Source of the DNA: CAVPMN01 sp963706425
GTDB taxonomy: Bacteria > Actinomycetota > Acidimicrobiia > Acidimicrobiales > Acidimicrobilacustridaceae
Direction: 5' to 3'
Length of the DNA stretch: 64,000 nucleotides
Assembly: GCA_963706425.1 (NCBI GenBank)
Contig: CAVPMN010000020.1
Span: forward strand, 930,001-994,000
How positions within the stretch are numbered: position 1 is the first letter of the stretch; each line of letters starts with the position of its first letter. A model generated the notes under the pieces. The model was given only the letters and a program-made list of their open reading frames with translations, had not been told where the DNA came from and made no database searches. The translations under genes were made by a program, and so were the position numbers. Below are positions 10,201-18,341 of the stretch, piece after piece.

Positions 10201-10879
10201 GTGGGACCAGACCTCCGGTCTGGTCATGCTGCTCCCGCACGGCTACGAGGGACAGGGGCCCGAGCACTCGTCCGCCCGCATCGAGCGGTTCCTCACGCTT
10301 GCGGCCGAGGACAACATCCAGTGCTGCTACCCCACCACCGCGGCGCAGTACTTCCACCTCTTGCGACGCCAGATGCACCGCGACATCCGCAAGCCGCTCA
10401 TCGTGTTCACGCCCAAGTCCCTGCTGCGGGCCAAGACGTCACGCTCGCCGATCGAGGCCTTCACCGACGGATCGTTCCAAGAGGTGCTCGACGACGATGG
10501 CGTCGCCGACCCTCAGGCAGTGCGACGCATCGTGTTCGCCTCGGGCAAGGTGGCGTTCGACGCGCAAGCCGAGCGCGACCGCCTCGAGGTGCCTGCCGCG
10601 GTCGTGCGGGTGGAGCAGCTCTATCCGTGGCCGTTCGCCGCGGTGGCCGACATCGTCAACCGCTACCCGAACGCCCGTGAGATCGTCTGGCTCCAGGAGG
10701 AGCCCGAGAACATGGGCCCGTGGAACTCGGTCAAGGGGCGTCTCTATGAAGCCCACGGCGAGTCGCACCGCATCCACCGGGTGAGCCGAGCCGAGTCCGG
10801 CAGCCCGGCCGCAGGTGCCTTCGTGATCCACCAACAGGAGCACCAGGACATCCTCGACGAGGCCTTCGCCGGCCTCTGA
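7232..10879 (+). CDS. kgd: Multifunctional 2-oxoglutarate decarboxylase/dehydrogenase E1 with fused E2-like domain
   Basis: A 1215-residue protein with the actinobacterial Kgd architecture. A conserved N-terminal segment (WLVDEMYEQYRADP) is followed by an Ala/Pro/Gly-rich linker (about 45-105), an E2-type acyltransferase domain (about 106-345, with TSTYDHRIIQG), and then the ThDP-dependent E1 domain. E1 hallmarks are MAHRGRLNVLVN near residues 540-552, HGDAAFAGQGVVAE, and GGTIHLIINNQLGFTT. It decarboxylates 2-oxoglutarate in the TCA cycle and, with partner E2/E3 proteins, can form succinyl-CoA. There is no lipoyl domain, as expected. The GTG start leaves the conserved N-terminus complete, and the frame is intact over 3.6 kb. 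Confidence 0.95.
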   Translation: MADDLPTADLGTNAWLVDEMYEQYRADPASVSASWQEFFHDYRPAGQAAAPPPAQVEARGGGDGARGDGSSAAGAGTASQPAKPAAASPSSGSGAATQEGQPLRGAAARIVENMEASLTVPTATSFRQVPARLLEVNRSVINGYLQRKQLGKVSFTHLIGYAVVRAISDDVPAMNSTFVEDTDGKPRVVRHDRVGLGLAVDVEKSDGSRTLLVPCIRDADTLDFRGFWAAYEELIRKVRNNKLAPDDFAGTTITLTNPGTIGTVQSVPRLMPGQGVIVGVGALDYPAEYQGADPSTLADLGVSKILTLTSTYDHRIIQGAESGIFLKRVHELLLGEHDFYDGIFRSLGVPYEAVGWRRDVHPLDREQGMLEKQVRVQALVNQHRVRGHLIADLDPLAAEEPHMHPELDPATYGLTIWDLDREFLTGGIAGRDTMRLGDLLHVLRDAYCRTIGIEYMHISDPAEKRWIQEHVEGVEIGISTDEKRHIVERLNAAEALEKFLGTKYLGQKRFGIDGAESAIPILDAILSEAADSRMHSAVMGMAHRGRLNVLVNIVGKNYEQLFNEFEGNLDPESIQGSGDVKYHLGQTGKFVSRQGSEIQVELAANPSHLEAVDPVVVGMARARMDGIEPPGNYPVLPVLIHGDAAFAGQGVVAETLNLSQIKGYRVGGTIHLIINNQLGFTTPPTAARSSEYATDVAKMVQAPILHVNGDDPEACVRVARLAFAYRQAFHKDVVIDMLCYRRHGHNEADDPSYTQPLMYKRIESRRSVRKLYTEALVKRGDLTLDEAEAALDDFQRRLQDALDETRSHAPPEPVRSQRPAPAIGVLPHVATGAERGVLDDIVRALETPPEGFTVHPKLARQLDARRTMYDQGEVDWALGEAFAFGTLLHEGTSVRLAGEDSRRGTFSHRHGALVDFETGEEHVPLQSVARDGAKFWLYDSLLSEFAALGFEYGYSVVNKDALVMWEAQFGDFMNGAQVIIDQFIVAAEDKWDQTSGLVMLLPHGYEGQGPEHSSARIERFLTLAAEDNIQCCYPTTAAQYFHLLRRQMHRDIRKPLIVFTPKSLLRAKTSRSPIEAFTDGSFQEVLDDDGVADPQAVRRIVFASGKVAFDAQAERDRLEVPAAVVRVEQLYPWPFAAVADIVNRYPNAREIVWLQEEPENMGPWNSVKGRLYEAHGESHRIHRVSRAESGSPAAGAFVIHQQEHQDILDEAFAGL

Positions 10880-10925
10880 CCCGCCCCGGCCTCGTCCCCC
10901 GCTCTCCCCCTCCTCCTCCCCACCC

Positions 10926-10977
10926 TCTTCGCGTTCTGGCTGGTCAAACCCGCACTCCGGTGCGGGTTTGATCAGCC
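10926..10977 (+). repeat. Left copy of 52-bp inverted repeat, itself a 22-bp-stem hairpin
   Basis: This copy matches the reverse complement of 11920-11971 at 50 of 52 positions. Internally, 10935-10981 folds into a stem of about 22 bp with a TCCG loop; only G-T type mismatches interrupt it. It lies 56 nt after the kgd stop and just upstream of the enclosed gene's ribosome-binding site. A weaker pyrimidine-rich similarity extends outward on both sides. It could also act as a terminator for kgd. Confidence 0.85.
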
Positions 10978-11011
10978 GGAAGCCTTCTGTACCGCTCCGG
11001 TGGAGGAAGAC

Positions 11012-11953
11012 ATGTCGATCGACAATGACCTGCGCGCCTTGTCGCGCGCCCAGAACTGCGTGTTCACGACCGAGCAGGCGCACGCGCTCGGGGCCACCGA
11101 GTCCGCCCTCAGACATCGAGTCGCCGCAGGCCATCTCGTCCGGCTGGCGCCACGAGTCTTCTGCCTGGCCGGCGTGCCGCTCTCGGACGAGGTTCTCACC
11201 ACTGCCGCCTACCTCGAATGTGGCGGCACACGTGCACTTTCGACCACCTGCGCCGGTGCGCACTGGGGATTCGCAGGATTCACACGCATTCCCGTACAAG
11301 TGACCCGACTTCGCGACGGTGTCTTCCCGCCGGTGTCGCTGGCAACGGTCCACACGACTCGGCGACTCCCCGACAGCCACGTCGTTGATCTCGGGGTCGT
11401 GCGGGTGACGACACCCACCCGGACGCTGTTCGACCTTGCACCTCTAGTGACCCCCGGACGACTCGAACGCCTCCTCGATCAGGCTTGGGCGCGGGGGTTG
11501 ACGAGCGGCACCGTGCTGCGGCGCACGCTCCGGGAGCTGCAAGGCAGAGGCCGGCCTGGCATCCGCGTGATGCGAGCGCTCATCGACGACCGCGGCGACG
11601 ACTACCGACCACCGGAAAGCGGGCAGGAATCACGTTTCGCCCAACTCCTACGCGACGACGGACAGCCACCCATGGAGCGACAGGCCGAGCTGGGCGATGA
11701 CGCCTGGATCGGCCGGGTCGACTTCGTCGACCGCGACGCCAAGGTCGTGGTGGAAATCGACAGTGAACTCCACCACAGCAGCATCAGCGATCGCTTGGCC
11801 GATGACCGCCGACGCACCGCGCTCGAGGCATCGGGCTGGTTGGTGATCCGCATCACGCAGCACGAGCTGTGGCACGACCCGCGCGCTGTGCAGCGACGGG
11901 TGCGCTCCGCCCGCAAACTGGCTGGTCGAACCCGCACCGGAGTGCGGGTTTGA
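11012..11953 (+). CDS. AbiEi-like winged-helix plus DUF559 (Vsr-fold endonuclease) protein
   Basis: A 313-residue protein. The N-terminal about 50 residues (FTTEQAHALGATESALRHRV AAG) match the winged helix of AbiEi-type antitoxins, and the middle region resembles the AbiEi body. The C-terminal about 110 residues form a DUF559/Vsr-like PD-(D/E)xK domain with RVDFVDRDAKVVVEIDSELHH, giving the D...ExD metal site. I chose ATG 11012 over GTG 11000 because GGAGGAAGA lies just upstream. The last residues (LAGRTRTGVRV) and the TGA stop are encoded inside the right-hand inverted repeat. No AbiEii toxin gene is adjacent, so classic type IV toxin-antitoxin action is doubtful. Possible roles are a sequence-specific nickase, a mobility nuclease or a defence nuclease. 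Confidence 0.75.
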   Translation: MSIDNDLRALSRAQNCVFTTEQAHALGATESALRHRVAAGHLVRLAPRVFCLAGVPLSDEVLTTAAYLECGGTRALSTTCAGAHWGFAGFTRIPVQVTRLRDGVFPPVSLATVHTTRRLPDSHVVDLGVVRVTTPTRTLFDLAPLVTPGRLERLLDQAWARGLTSGTVLRRTLRELQGRGRPGIRVMRALIDDRGDDYRPPESGQESRFAQLLRDDGQPPMERQAELGDDAWIGRVDFVDRDAKVVVEIDSELHHSSISDRLADDRRRTALEASGWLVIRITQHELWHDPRAVQRRVRSARKLAGRTRTGVRV

Positions 11954-11971
11954 CCAGCCAGAACGCGAAGA
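11920..11971 (-). repeat. Right copy of 52-bp inverted repeat
   Basis: Reverse complement of the left copy with two mismatches, both near the inner edge. It contains the C-terminal codons and stop of the enclosed gene and folds into the same hairpin. It lies 36 bp before the 3' end of the convergent HAD gene. Confidence 0.85.
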
Positions 11972-12007
11972 AGGACGGGGTGGAGGGCGAGAGGGAGCTG
12001 GGGACGG

Positions 12008-12634
12008 TCAGGAGAGGGGGAAGCCGACGACGGACTCGAGCTCGGCGAGCGCAACATCGGGGTCGACCACCTTGATGGTGGTCATGCCGAGGGCCCGAGC
12101 GGGCTTGAGGTTGACGCCGAGGTCGTCGAGGAAGACCGCCTCGACCGGGTCGATCCCCAACAGCTCGCACGCCATCTCGTAGAAGCGCACATCGGGCTTG
12201 CGCACGCCGACCTTGCTCGACTCGACGACGGCGTCGAAGAGGCTGAGCACCTCGGCCATCTCGCCTTCGCGGTCGACGTGATCGCCCACCACCACGAAGT
12301 TGTTGGTCAGCAGACCCGTCACCAGCCGCTCCGCACAACGGCGAACGGCCTCGACCATCGTCGGGCGCAGCTCGCCCGACAGCAGTCCGATCACTTCACG
12401 ACCGTCGAGCCGGTGGCCGGCCGCGGCCGCCTCGGCCTCGAACAGGCGACAGAACTCGTCGAGCCCCACCTCGTTGCGCTCGAGCCTCGCCCAGGCATTG
12501 TCGTCGGGGTTGGTGGCGTTGAGCTGTCGGATCAGACCGTCGGGTAGTCCTCGCTCCTGCTCGTAGCGGGCGAAGGCCTCGAAGGGCGACGACAAGATGA
12601 CGCCGCCGAAGTCGAAGAGCGCGGCACGGATCAC
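12008..12634 (-). CDS. HAD-superfamily hydrolase
   Basis: A 208-residue HAD phosphatase-like protein. Motif I is MIRAALFDFGGVIL, with Gly-Gly after the first Asp-Phe; this is unusual because many phosphatases have DxD there. Motif II is LLTNN, motif III is KPDVRFYEMA, and motif IV is VFLDDLGVNLKPARALG. The helical cap lies after motif I, typical of the epoxide-hydrolase-N-like or beta-phosphoglucomutase-like subgroup. The GTG start overlaps the M20 peptidase stop by 4 bp (GTGA), so translational coupling is likely. A longer open frame upstream is a shadow of the peptidase gene. Substrate unknown. Confidence 0.8.
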   Translation of the reverse strand: MIRAALFDFGGVILSSPFEAFARYEQERGLPDGLIRQLNATNPDDNAWARLERNEVGLDEFCRLFEAEAAAAGHRLDGREVIGLLSGELRPTMVEAVRRCAERLVTGLLTNNFVVVGDHVDREGEMAEVLSLFDAVVESSKVGVRKPDVRFYEMACELLGIDPVEAVFLDDLGVNLKPARALGMTTIKVVDPDVALAELESVVGFPLS

Positions 12635-13974
12635 GTCAGCAGGTCTCTGGCCACGGCATCCCAAAGCTGGGTCGACAGCACCAACGACTCGACGTCGACC
12701 CGCTCGTTGTCCCCGTGGAACATCATGCCGTAGTCCTCGAAGCTGAGGTTCTGGCTGAAGAGCCCGAAGCCGTAGCTCGTCACCCCTTGGCGGCGGAAGA
12801 ACCGGGCGTCGGTGGCGCCGACCGTGAGATAGGGCACCGTCTCGCTGCCCGGGTACCACTGCTGGGTCACCTTGGACAGCGAGTCCCACAGCGGTGAGTC
12901 GATCGGTGAGGCCGTCGACGCGTCGTCCTCCACTGGGATCACCTCGACCGCGTCGGCCAGGTCGCCGAGCGCATCGTCGAGCAGGGCCCGAATGTCAGCC
13001 GGCGTCTGCCCCGGCAGGGTGCGGATGTCGAGGTCGACCTCAACGGCATGCGGGATGACGTTGATCTTGTCGCCGCCGTGGACGATGGTGGGCGCGATCG
13101 TCGTGTGCGTGCACGCGTGGAACTGCCGGGCCATGCCGACGGGCAAGGCGTCGAGCGAATCCCACAGCGTGTCGGCCGACAACAGCGGCCCCGCGATCTC
13201 GTCGGGATACCCCATGCTCGAGATGAACCGCTGCCACACCTCGTGGATCTGGGTCTCGGGGCGATAAGTGTCGAGCCGTCGCACGACCTCGGCCGCCTTC
13301 ACCAGCGCGTTGTCGGTGCGGTAGGGCTGTGACCCGTGACCGGGCGTGCCACCGATGCGCAGCCGACACCAGTAGGTGCCCTTCTCGCCGACGATCACCG
13401 GCAGCTTGAGGCCGGCAGGGCTCGGGATCGGGATGCCGCCTGACTCGGTGATCACGTAGTCGGCGCCGACAGCGTCGAACTCGTGCTCGACCAGGTGTCG
13501 GGCCCCATAGGTGCCGAGAGCCTCCTCGTCGGCGACGGCCAGGTAGACCAGGGTGCCGTCCGGCGTGAATCCGGAACGGGCCAGTTGCTTGAATGCCACG
13601 GCCATCGACGCCGTGAGGTTGAGCATGTCGACCGCGCCGCGTCCCCAGACCTCGCCGTCGATGAGCTCGCCGCCGAACGGATCCTCGCGCCACCCCTCGG
13701 CCCGCACCGGCACCACGTCGGTGTGTCCCATCAACAGCAGCGTGGGAGCTTCGGGATCGCGGCCCTCGATGCGGGACACCAGGCTGGTGCGCCCAGGGGC
13801 GGATTCGAAGAGCGCAGCGTCGAGGCCCGGGCCGGCGAGGTAGTCGGCGAGCGTGTCGGCGCTACGCGCCTCCTGTCCCGATTCGGCCGTGCCGTCATTG
13901 ACACACGCGTTTCGGATCAGCTGCTGGAGCAGCTCGACGACTTCGCCTTCGGTGCGGTGGTTCGCGTCATTCAC
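12631..13974 (-). CDS. M20-family metallopeptidase (ArgE/DapE/CPG2-like)
   Basis: A 447-residue dinuclear zinc amidohydrolase. Motifs are LLLMGHTDVVPV (metal His-Asp), GRGAVDML (second Asp), VADEEALG (catalytic Glu-Glu pair), and a GTPGHGSQP dimerisation-domain segment. A late DIRTLPGQTPADI strand and HGDNERVDVESL with the terminal metal ligand complete the fold. It probably hydrolyses N-acyl amino acids or dipeptides in the cytoplasm. I chose GTG 13974, 7 nt after a TACGCT -10-like hexamer; the frame upstream is open but reads the antisense of the next gene. It forms a two-gene operon with the HAD gene. Confidence 0.83.
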   Translation of the reverse strand: MNDANHRTEGEVVELLQQLIRNACVNDGTAESGQEARSADTLADYLAGPGLDAALFESAPGRTSLVSRIEGRDPEAPTLLLMGHTDVVPVRAEGWREDPFGGELIDGEVWGRGAVDMLNLTASMAVAFKQLARSGFTPDGTLVYLAVADEEALGTYGARHLVEHEFDAVGADYVITESGGIPIPSPAGLKLPVIVGEKGTYWCRLRIGGTPGHGSQPYRTDNALVKAAEVVRRLDTYRPETQIHEVWQRFISSMGYPDEIAGPLLSADTLWDSLDALPVGMARQFHACTHTTIAPTIVHGGDKINVIPHAVEVDLDIRTLPGQTPADIRALLDDALGDLADAVEVIPVEDDASTASPIDSPLWDSLSKVTQQWYPGSETVPYLTVGATDARFFRRQGVTSYGFGLFSQNLSFEDYGMMFHGDNERVDVESLVLSTQLWDAVARDLLT

Positions 13975-13981
13975 CTCGTGG

Positions 13982-13987
13982 AGCGTA
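13982..13987 (-). promoter_or_regulatory. Putative leaderless -10 element (TACGCT) for the M20 peptidase gene
   Basis: On the minus strand TACGCT ends 7 nt before the GTG at 13974, and no Shine-Dalgarno is seen. The 159-bp gap to the divergent NYN gene presumably holds promoters for both. Confidence 0.4.
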
Positions 13988-14133
13988 GGCTGATGCGGTC
14001 GTGCCTGTCTGGCCCGACCTGCTCGCCCGTCGATCGTCCGAGTGAGCCGGCCTCGATCTCTGCGAGGTGCGGCGGCATCGGATCGATGCGACGAGGTGGC
14101 ATCTCCTCTATCTGACGGACGAAACCACACCCC

Positions 14134-15621
14134 ATGATCCGAACCCATGTGGTCGTCGATGGCTCGAACATCGCGACCGAGGGCCGCTCGGCCCCCAGCC
14201 TGAAACAGCTCGACGAGGCGGTTCGCGCCTTCATCGCCGAGCATCCATCCGAGATGGTGACCGTGATCGTCGATGCGACGTTCGGTCACCGCATCGACGA
14301 ATCCGAACGAGCCGAGTTCGACGAGGCCGTCTCGTCGGGTGAGCTCATCACCGCACCGGCCGGCGCGATCGGCCGGGGCGATGCCTTCATCCTCCAGGTC
14401 GCCGACAAGGCCGACGCCACCATCCTCTCCAACGATTCGTTCCAGGAGTTCCACGGCCAGTACGGGTGGCTCTTCGACGAGGGCCGACTCATGGGCGGCA
14501 AGCCCGTGCCCGTCGTCGGCTGGGTCTTCCTGCTCCGCAGCCCCGTGCGGGGGCCCATGAGCCGCCGCTCGCTGCGCGAGGCCACCGAGGCGAAGCAGGG
14601 CAAAGGGAAGGCCAAGTCGGCCAAGGGCCGAGATGGCCAGAGCGCCAAGGCACCCAAGCAGGCCAAGGACCCCAAGGGCACCAAGCAGGAGAAGGGCGGT
14701 CGGTCGGCCAAGAGCGGAAAGTCGAAGGACAACAAGAGCGTCGACGACGCTGGCAGCCAGGGCGACTCCAAGCGTCGGAAGAAGCCGAAGAAGCCCGCCA
14801 AAGCGCTCAACGAGCCGCTTCCTTTCATCGAGTTCGTGGGCGCGCACCCGGTGGGCACGACGCTGCAGGGCGAGGTGGCGACCTTCTCGTCGCACGGTGC
14901 ATACGTCGACGCGGGCGGCGCCACGTGTTACGTGCCGCTGCGCCTGATGGGTGATCCACCGCCGCGTTCGGCACGCGATGTGCTGCAACTCGGGAGCGTC
15001 TACACGTTCGCCGTGCACGCAATCGATCCACCACTTCGCGGCATCGATCTCGCGCTCGTCGCGGGCCAAGAACGCGCGCGAAACACGCGCGATGGCGCGG
15101 TCGTTGTTGACACTGCAGGAATTGCGGACGAAGAAGAAACAGCAAAAACCCACACATCACCCGCCGCGCTTGCTACAACGTTCACAGCAGACCAATACGC
15201 CGAGGAGGCGCCGGTGACACCAGCAAAGAAAGCTGCGGGCAGAAAACGCGCAGCGAAGAAGAGCACGGCGAAGCGTTCCGCCAAGAAGGCTCCCGCTCGC
15301 AAGGCAGCGAAGCGCGCACCCGCCAAGAAGAAGGCGACCGCACGCAAGCGCACCACCAAGAAGGCAGCGAAGCGCGCACCCGCCAAGAAGAAGGCGACCG
15401 CACGCAAGCGCACCACCAAGAAGGCAGCGAAGCGCGCACCCGCCAAGAAGAAGGCGACCGCACGCAAGCGCACCACCAAGAAGGCAGCGAAGCGCGCACC
15501 CGCCAAGAAGAAGGCGACCGCACGCAAGCGCACCACCAAGAAGGCAGCGAAGCGCGCACCCGCCAAGAAGAAGGCAACCGCACGCAAGCGCACCGCCAAG
15601 AAGGCGACCCGTCGCCGCTGA
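14134..15621 (+). CDS. NYN/Zc3h12a-like RNase domain fused to OB/S1-like domain and histone-H1-like Lys/Ala tail
   Basis: A 495-residue fusion. Residues 1-150 form a NYN (PIN-like) domain resembling RNase_Zc3h12a: VVVDGSNIA, VTVIVDATF, then GDAFILQVADKADATILSND SFQEF with the acidic metal-binding residues. Residues 150-230 are a Lys/Ser/Gly-rich linker. Residues 235-310 look like an S1/OB strand barrel (GTTLQGEVATFSSHGAYVDA). From about 355 the protein becomes a highly basic Lys/Ala/Arg tail, mostly five copies of a 20-residue unit, like bacterial histone-H1-like or extended HU tails. Prediction: a ribonuclease held to RNA or nucleoid by basic extensions. The domain calls are by eye; the function of this combination is unknown to me. 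Confidence 0.7.
   Translation: MIRTHVVVDGSNIATEGRSAPSLKQLDEAVRAFIAEHPSEMVTVIVDATFGHRIDESERAEFDEAVSSGELITAPAGAIGRGDAFILQVADKADATILSNDSFQEFHGQYGWLFDEGRLMGGKPVPVVGWVFLLRSPVRGPMSRRSLREATEAKQGKGKAKSAKGRDGQSAKAPKQAKDPKGTKQEKGGRSAKSGKSKDNKSVDDAGSQGDSKRRKKPKKPAKALNEPLPFIEFVGAHPVGTTLQGEVATFSSHGAYVDAGGATCYVPLRLMGDPPPRSARDVLQLGSVYTFAVHAIDPPLRGIDLALVAGQERARNTRDGAVVVDTAGIADEEETAKTHTSPAALATTFTADQYAEEAPVTPAKKAAGRKRAAKKSTAKRSAKKAPARKAAKRAPAKKKATARKRTTKKAAKRAPAKKKATARKRTTKKAAKRAPAKKKATARKRTTKKAAKRAPAKKKATARKRTTKKAAKRAPAKKKATARKRTAKKATRRR
15301..15600 (+). repeat. Five tandem 60-bp in-frame repeats encoding the basic tail
   Basis: Copies begin at 15301, 15361, 15421, 15481 and 15541. The first four are identical; the fifth differs at two bases. 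Each encodes 20 residues rich in Lys, Ala and Arg (KAAKRAPAKKK then ATARKRTTK). Near-perfect identity points to recent expansion by slippage or recombination, so copy number may vary between strains or be collapsed in assembly. Confidence 0.97.
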
Positions 15622-15640
15622 CCGGCTCTCAGCCGATCCG

Positions 15641-15670
15641 AGAGGCCCCGCCGGCAACGGCGGGGCCTCT
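15641..15670 (+). terminator. Rho-independent-type terminator after the NYN fusion gene
   Basis: A perfect 13-bp stem (AGAGGCCCCGCCG paired with its complement) closes on a GCAA tetraloop and is followed by a weak T-containing tract (TGCCGTTTC). It starts 20 nt after the stop codon and precedes the ettA promoter. Confidence 0.85.
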
Positions 15671-15711
15671 TGCCGTTTCGGCCCCCTTTTCGTGTCTCGG
15701 GCGACCCTCGG

Positions 15712-15717
15712 TAACCT
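15712..15717 (+). promoter_or_regulatory. Putative leaderless -10 element (TAACCT) for ettA
   Basis: TAACCT lies exactly 6 nt before the ettA ATG, the same spacing as TAGGAT before kgd. No Shine-Dalgarno is visible. Confidence 0.45.
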
Positions 15718-15723
15718 CGGCTC

Positions 15724-17403
<1,680 letters not shown>

Positions 17404-17476
17404 GCCGCCGCGGGCCCCGCTGGGCCGTTCGACCTTTCGCCCTCATATTGCGCGGCCAGGTGACCGATAGAACACC

Positions 17477-17761
17477 ATGGCAACGTCGACGGCGGTGAAG
17501 TCGAAGAAGCGCTTCCGCAGCCGCGCCGTGCTGCGCACCATCGAGGCCGGCACGACAGCTGAATGCGTCCACTGCGAAGAGCGGGTCAAGTTCATGGCCA
17601 AGGTGCGCAAGCAGCAGGTGATCTGCAACGTCTATGTGCGGGGGCGTTGGGATCGCGTGGAGCACTTCCACGCCGAGTGCTACGAGCTGGCCGACGAGCC
17701 GTACGGCGAGCCGGCGCTACCCGACCTCACACCACGCCACGCTCGGTCAGCAGCTTCATGA
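17477..17761 (+). CDS. Small cysteine/histidine-rich (probable zinc-binding) protein
   Basis: A 94-residue basic protein with C30-x2-C33, C50, and an H63-x-H65-x2-C68 cluster, a plausible zinc ribbon. The N-terminus is Lys/Arg-rich (VKSKKRFRSRAV), which suggests nucleic-acid contact. It has the look of a small conserved actinobacterial protein, but I cannot name a family. Its last 35 bp overlap the 3' end of cysC on the opposite strand. Confidence 0.6.
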   Translation: MATSTAVKSKKRFRSRAVLRTIEAGTTAECVHCEERVKFMAKVRKQQVICNVYVRGRWDRVEHFHAECYELADEPYGEPALPDLTPRHARSAAS

Positions 17762-18341
17762 CGAGCGCGGCCTGCGCGGCCGCGTCGCCGTCTTCCGGCC
17801 GGAGCACCAGCTCGGGCGTGTTCGGCGCCTCGTAGGGATCGTCGATGCCGGTGAACCCGGTGATCTCGCCCGCTCGCGCCTTGGCGTAGAGACCCTTCGG
17901 GTCTCGCTGCTCGCAGATCTCGATGGGCGTGTCGACGAACACCTCGACGAACGGCAGGTCGGCGGCCGCATGGATCTGACGGGCCCGCTCGCGACCGGCA
18001 CGGTAGGGGCTGATCAACGGCACCAGGGCGATCACACCGGCGTCGGCGAACAGGCGAGCGACCTCGGACGCCCGCCGGACGTTCTCGTCGCGATCGGCGG
18101 CGCTGAAGCCGAGGTCGCCGTTGAGGCCGTGGCGGAGGTTGTCGCCGTCGAGCAGATAGGTGGGTCGGCCGAGGTCGAGCACCAGTCGCTCGACCTCGAC
18201 AGCCACGGTCGACTTGCCCGAGCCCGACAGGCCGGTGAACCAGAGCGTGATGCCCGAGACACCGGCGGCCAGCCACCGCTCGGTTCGCGGGATCGCGCTC
18301 TCGTGCCAGACGACGTTGGGACTGGTGGCGGGCTCGCTCAC
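17727..18341 (-). CDS. cysC: Adenylylsulfate (APS) kinase
   Basis: A 204-residue APS kinase. The P-loop is WFTGLSGSGKST, followed by LDGDNLRHGLNGDLGFSAADRDENVRR (the APS-binding segment, in pieces under 20), FVDTPIEICEQRDPKGLYAKARAGEI and FTGIDDPYEAP. It phosphorylates APS at the 3' position to make PAPS. The GTG start overlaps the cysN stop by 4 bp (GTGA). CysN and CysC are separate here, whereas many actinobacteria have a fused CysNC. An apparent 560-codon fused frame is an artefact of the frameshifts in cysN. Confidence 0.92.
   Translation of the reverse strand: MSEPATSPNVVWHESAIPRTERWLAAGVSGITLWFTGLSGSGKSTVAVEVERLVLDLGRPTYLLDGDNLRHGLNGDLGFSAADRDENVRRASEVARLFADAGVIALVPLISPYRAGRERARQIHAAADLPFVEVFVDTPIEICEQRDPKGLYAKARAGEITGFTGIDDPYEAPNTPELVLRPEDGDAAAQAALVMKLLTERGVV

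Larger units (their letters stand above)
10926..11971 (+). mobile_element. Putative inverted-repeat-bounded single-gene cassette (AbiEi/DUF559)
   Basis: The unit is about 1.05 kb: two near-identical 52-bp inverted repeats, each a strong hairpin, enclosing one gene that combines an AbiEi-type DNA-binding N-terminus with a Vsr-like DUF559 nuclease domain. It sits between the convergent kgd and HAD genes, where insertion would be harmless. There is no transposase and no obvious target-site duplication. Mobility is inference from this arrangement, which recalls REP hairpins associated with a nuclease gene. Confidence 0.4.

Noticed and set aside
10935..10981. Simple rho-independent terminator for kgd
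   Set aside because: No T-tract follows, and the sequence recurs as an inverted copy past the next gene, so termination alone does not explain it. A terminator role is still possible.
11012..11953. Complete type IV AbiE toxin-antitoxin system
   Set aside because: No AbiEii nucleotidyltransferase gene is adjacent; the antitoxin-like domain is fused to a DUF559 nuclease domain instead.
13975..15153. N-terminal extension of the M20 peptidase open frame to 840 residues
   Set aside because: The extension is antisense to the NYN fusion gene and has no recognisable domain; GTG 13974 gives the family length.
15301..15600. Possible CRISPR array
   Set aside because: The 60-bp units are contiguous with no spacers and lie in frame inside a coding region.
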